A DNA stretch of 5,878 bases, taken from NCBI GenBank assembly GCA_019419485.1, contig DXZV01000116.1:1-5878 (forward strand), written 5' to 3'. The notes beneath the pieces are model-generated. The model saw only the letters and a program-made list of their open reading frames with translations. It searched no databases and was not told where the DNA came from. Made by a program: the position numbers and the translations under genes. This document shows positions 5,688 through 5,878 of the stretch, piece by piece (position 1 is the stretch's first letter; each line of letters opens with the position of its first letter). The stretch is from Collinsella sp. Its GTDB lineage: Bacteria > Actinomycetota > Coriobacteriia > Coriobacteriales > Coriobacteriaceae.

Positions 5688-5878
5688 CTAGCAGTCGATG
5701 ACGTGCAGGTCGTGCGGGGTCTTGGTGAAAGGCTCGTAGCCGTTCTCGGTGACCACGCCGTAGTCCTCCAAGCGCACGCCGCCCACGCCGGGCAGGTACA
5801 CGCCGGGCTCCATGGTGACAACGGAGCCGACCTCGATGATGTTCTTGCTGCGGTTGAAGTTGGGCAGCTCATGGATGT
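5688..5878 (-). CDS. M24 family metallopeptidase, Xaa-Pro aminopeptidase/dipeptidase-like (5' part outside window)
   Basis: The last 62 residues of a protein end at TAG 5688-5690; the coding region runs off the right edge. The visible part reads IHELPNFN, then VVTMEPGVYLPGVGGVRLEDYGVVTENGYE, which is the C-terminal end of the pita-bread metallopeptidase fold. His of IHE, Glu of MEPG and Glu of RLED match conserved active-site positions, the two glutamates being metal ligands. These enzymes remove or cleave N-terminal residues next to proline and usually use two Mn, Co or Zn ions. Methionine aminopeptidase shares the fold, but GVRLEDYGVV and the neighbouring efp favour the Xaa-Pro type (pepP/yqhT-like). 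The short tail TPHDLHVIDC closes the protein with a Cys. A strong terminator follows, so it is probably not cotranscribed with efp. Confidence 0.9.
   Translation of the reverse strand, partial: IHELPNFNRSKNIIEVGSVVTMEPGVYLPGVGGVRLEDYGVVTENGYEPFTKTPHDLHVIDC

Overview
The window is a stretch of ordinary bacterial housekeeping chromosome with high GC content. One tightly packed minus-strand gene cluster fills most of it, and an incomplete gene sits at each edge. Gene order combines the Bacillus arrangement (pepP-efp ... yqhY-nusB ... xseB ... tlyA-like yqxC ... recN) with the actinobacterial tlyA-nadK-recN run. With the GC level and the character of the proteins, this suggests an actinobacterium of the class Coriobacteriia, with Collinsella or a relative as the best guess. 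That assignment is inference; nothing in the window proves it.

Layout from left to right. Positions 1-363 (+) hold the C-terminal SIS domain of a MurR/RpiR-type sugar-phosphate-responsive regulator whose start lies outside the window. Positions 362-412 form an intrinsic terminator for the minus-strand operon that meets this gene head-on. Positions 426-5529 (-) hold seven genes, in transcription order: efp (EF-P), an Asp23/Gls24 family gene, nusB, xseB, tlyA, nadK and recN. Intergenic gaps run from 24 bp down to overlaps of 1, 4 and 11 bp, and several Shine-Dalgarno sequences lie inside the preceding gene. Positions 5530-5687 carry a promoter for this operon, with a perfect TATAAT -10 box, and a strong terminator for the gene upstream. 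Positions 5688-5878 (-) hold the last 62 residues of an M24 (Xaa-Pro aminopeptidase-like) peptidase.

The operon groups translation (EF-P), rRNA transcription and antitermination (NusB), rRNA 2'-O-methylation (TlyA), NADP synthesis (NadK) and DNA repair (XseB, RecN). A single mRNA of about 5.2 kb from the efp promoter to the terminator past recN would cover all seven genes. Compared with Bacillus, folD, xseA, ispA, dxs and argR are absent from the corresponding positions, so xseB stands without its usual partner xseA.

I see no mobile element, CRISPR array, tRNA, rRNA or undescribed multi-gene system. The points most worth a second look are a perfect 11-bp hairpin inside xseB, the absence of xseA, the Ala/Glu-rich tail on NusB, and the convergent terminator whose T-tract overlaps the opposite gene's stop codon.
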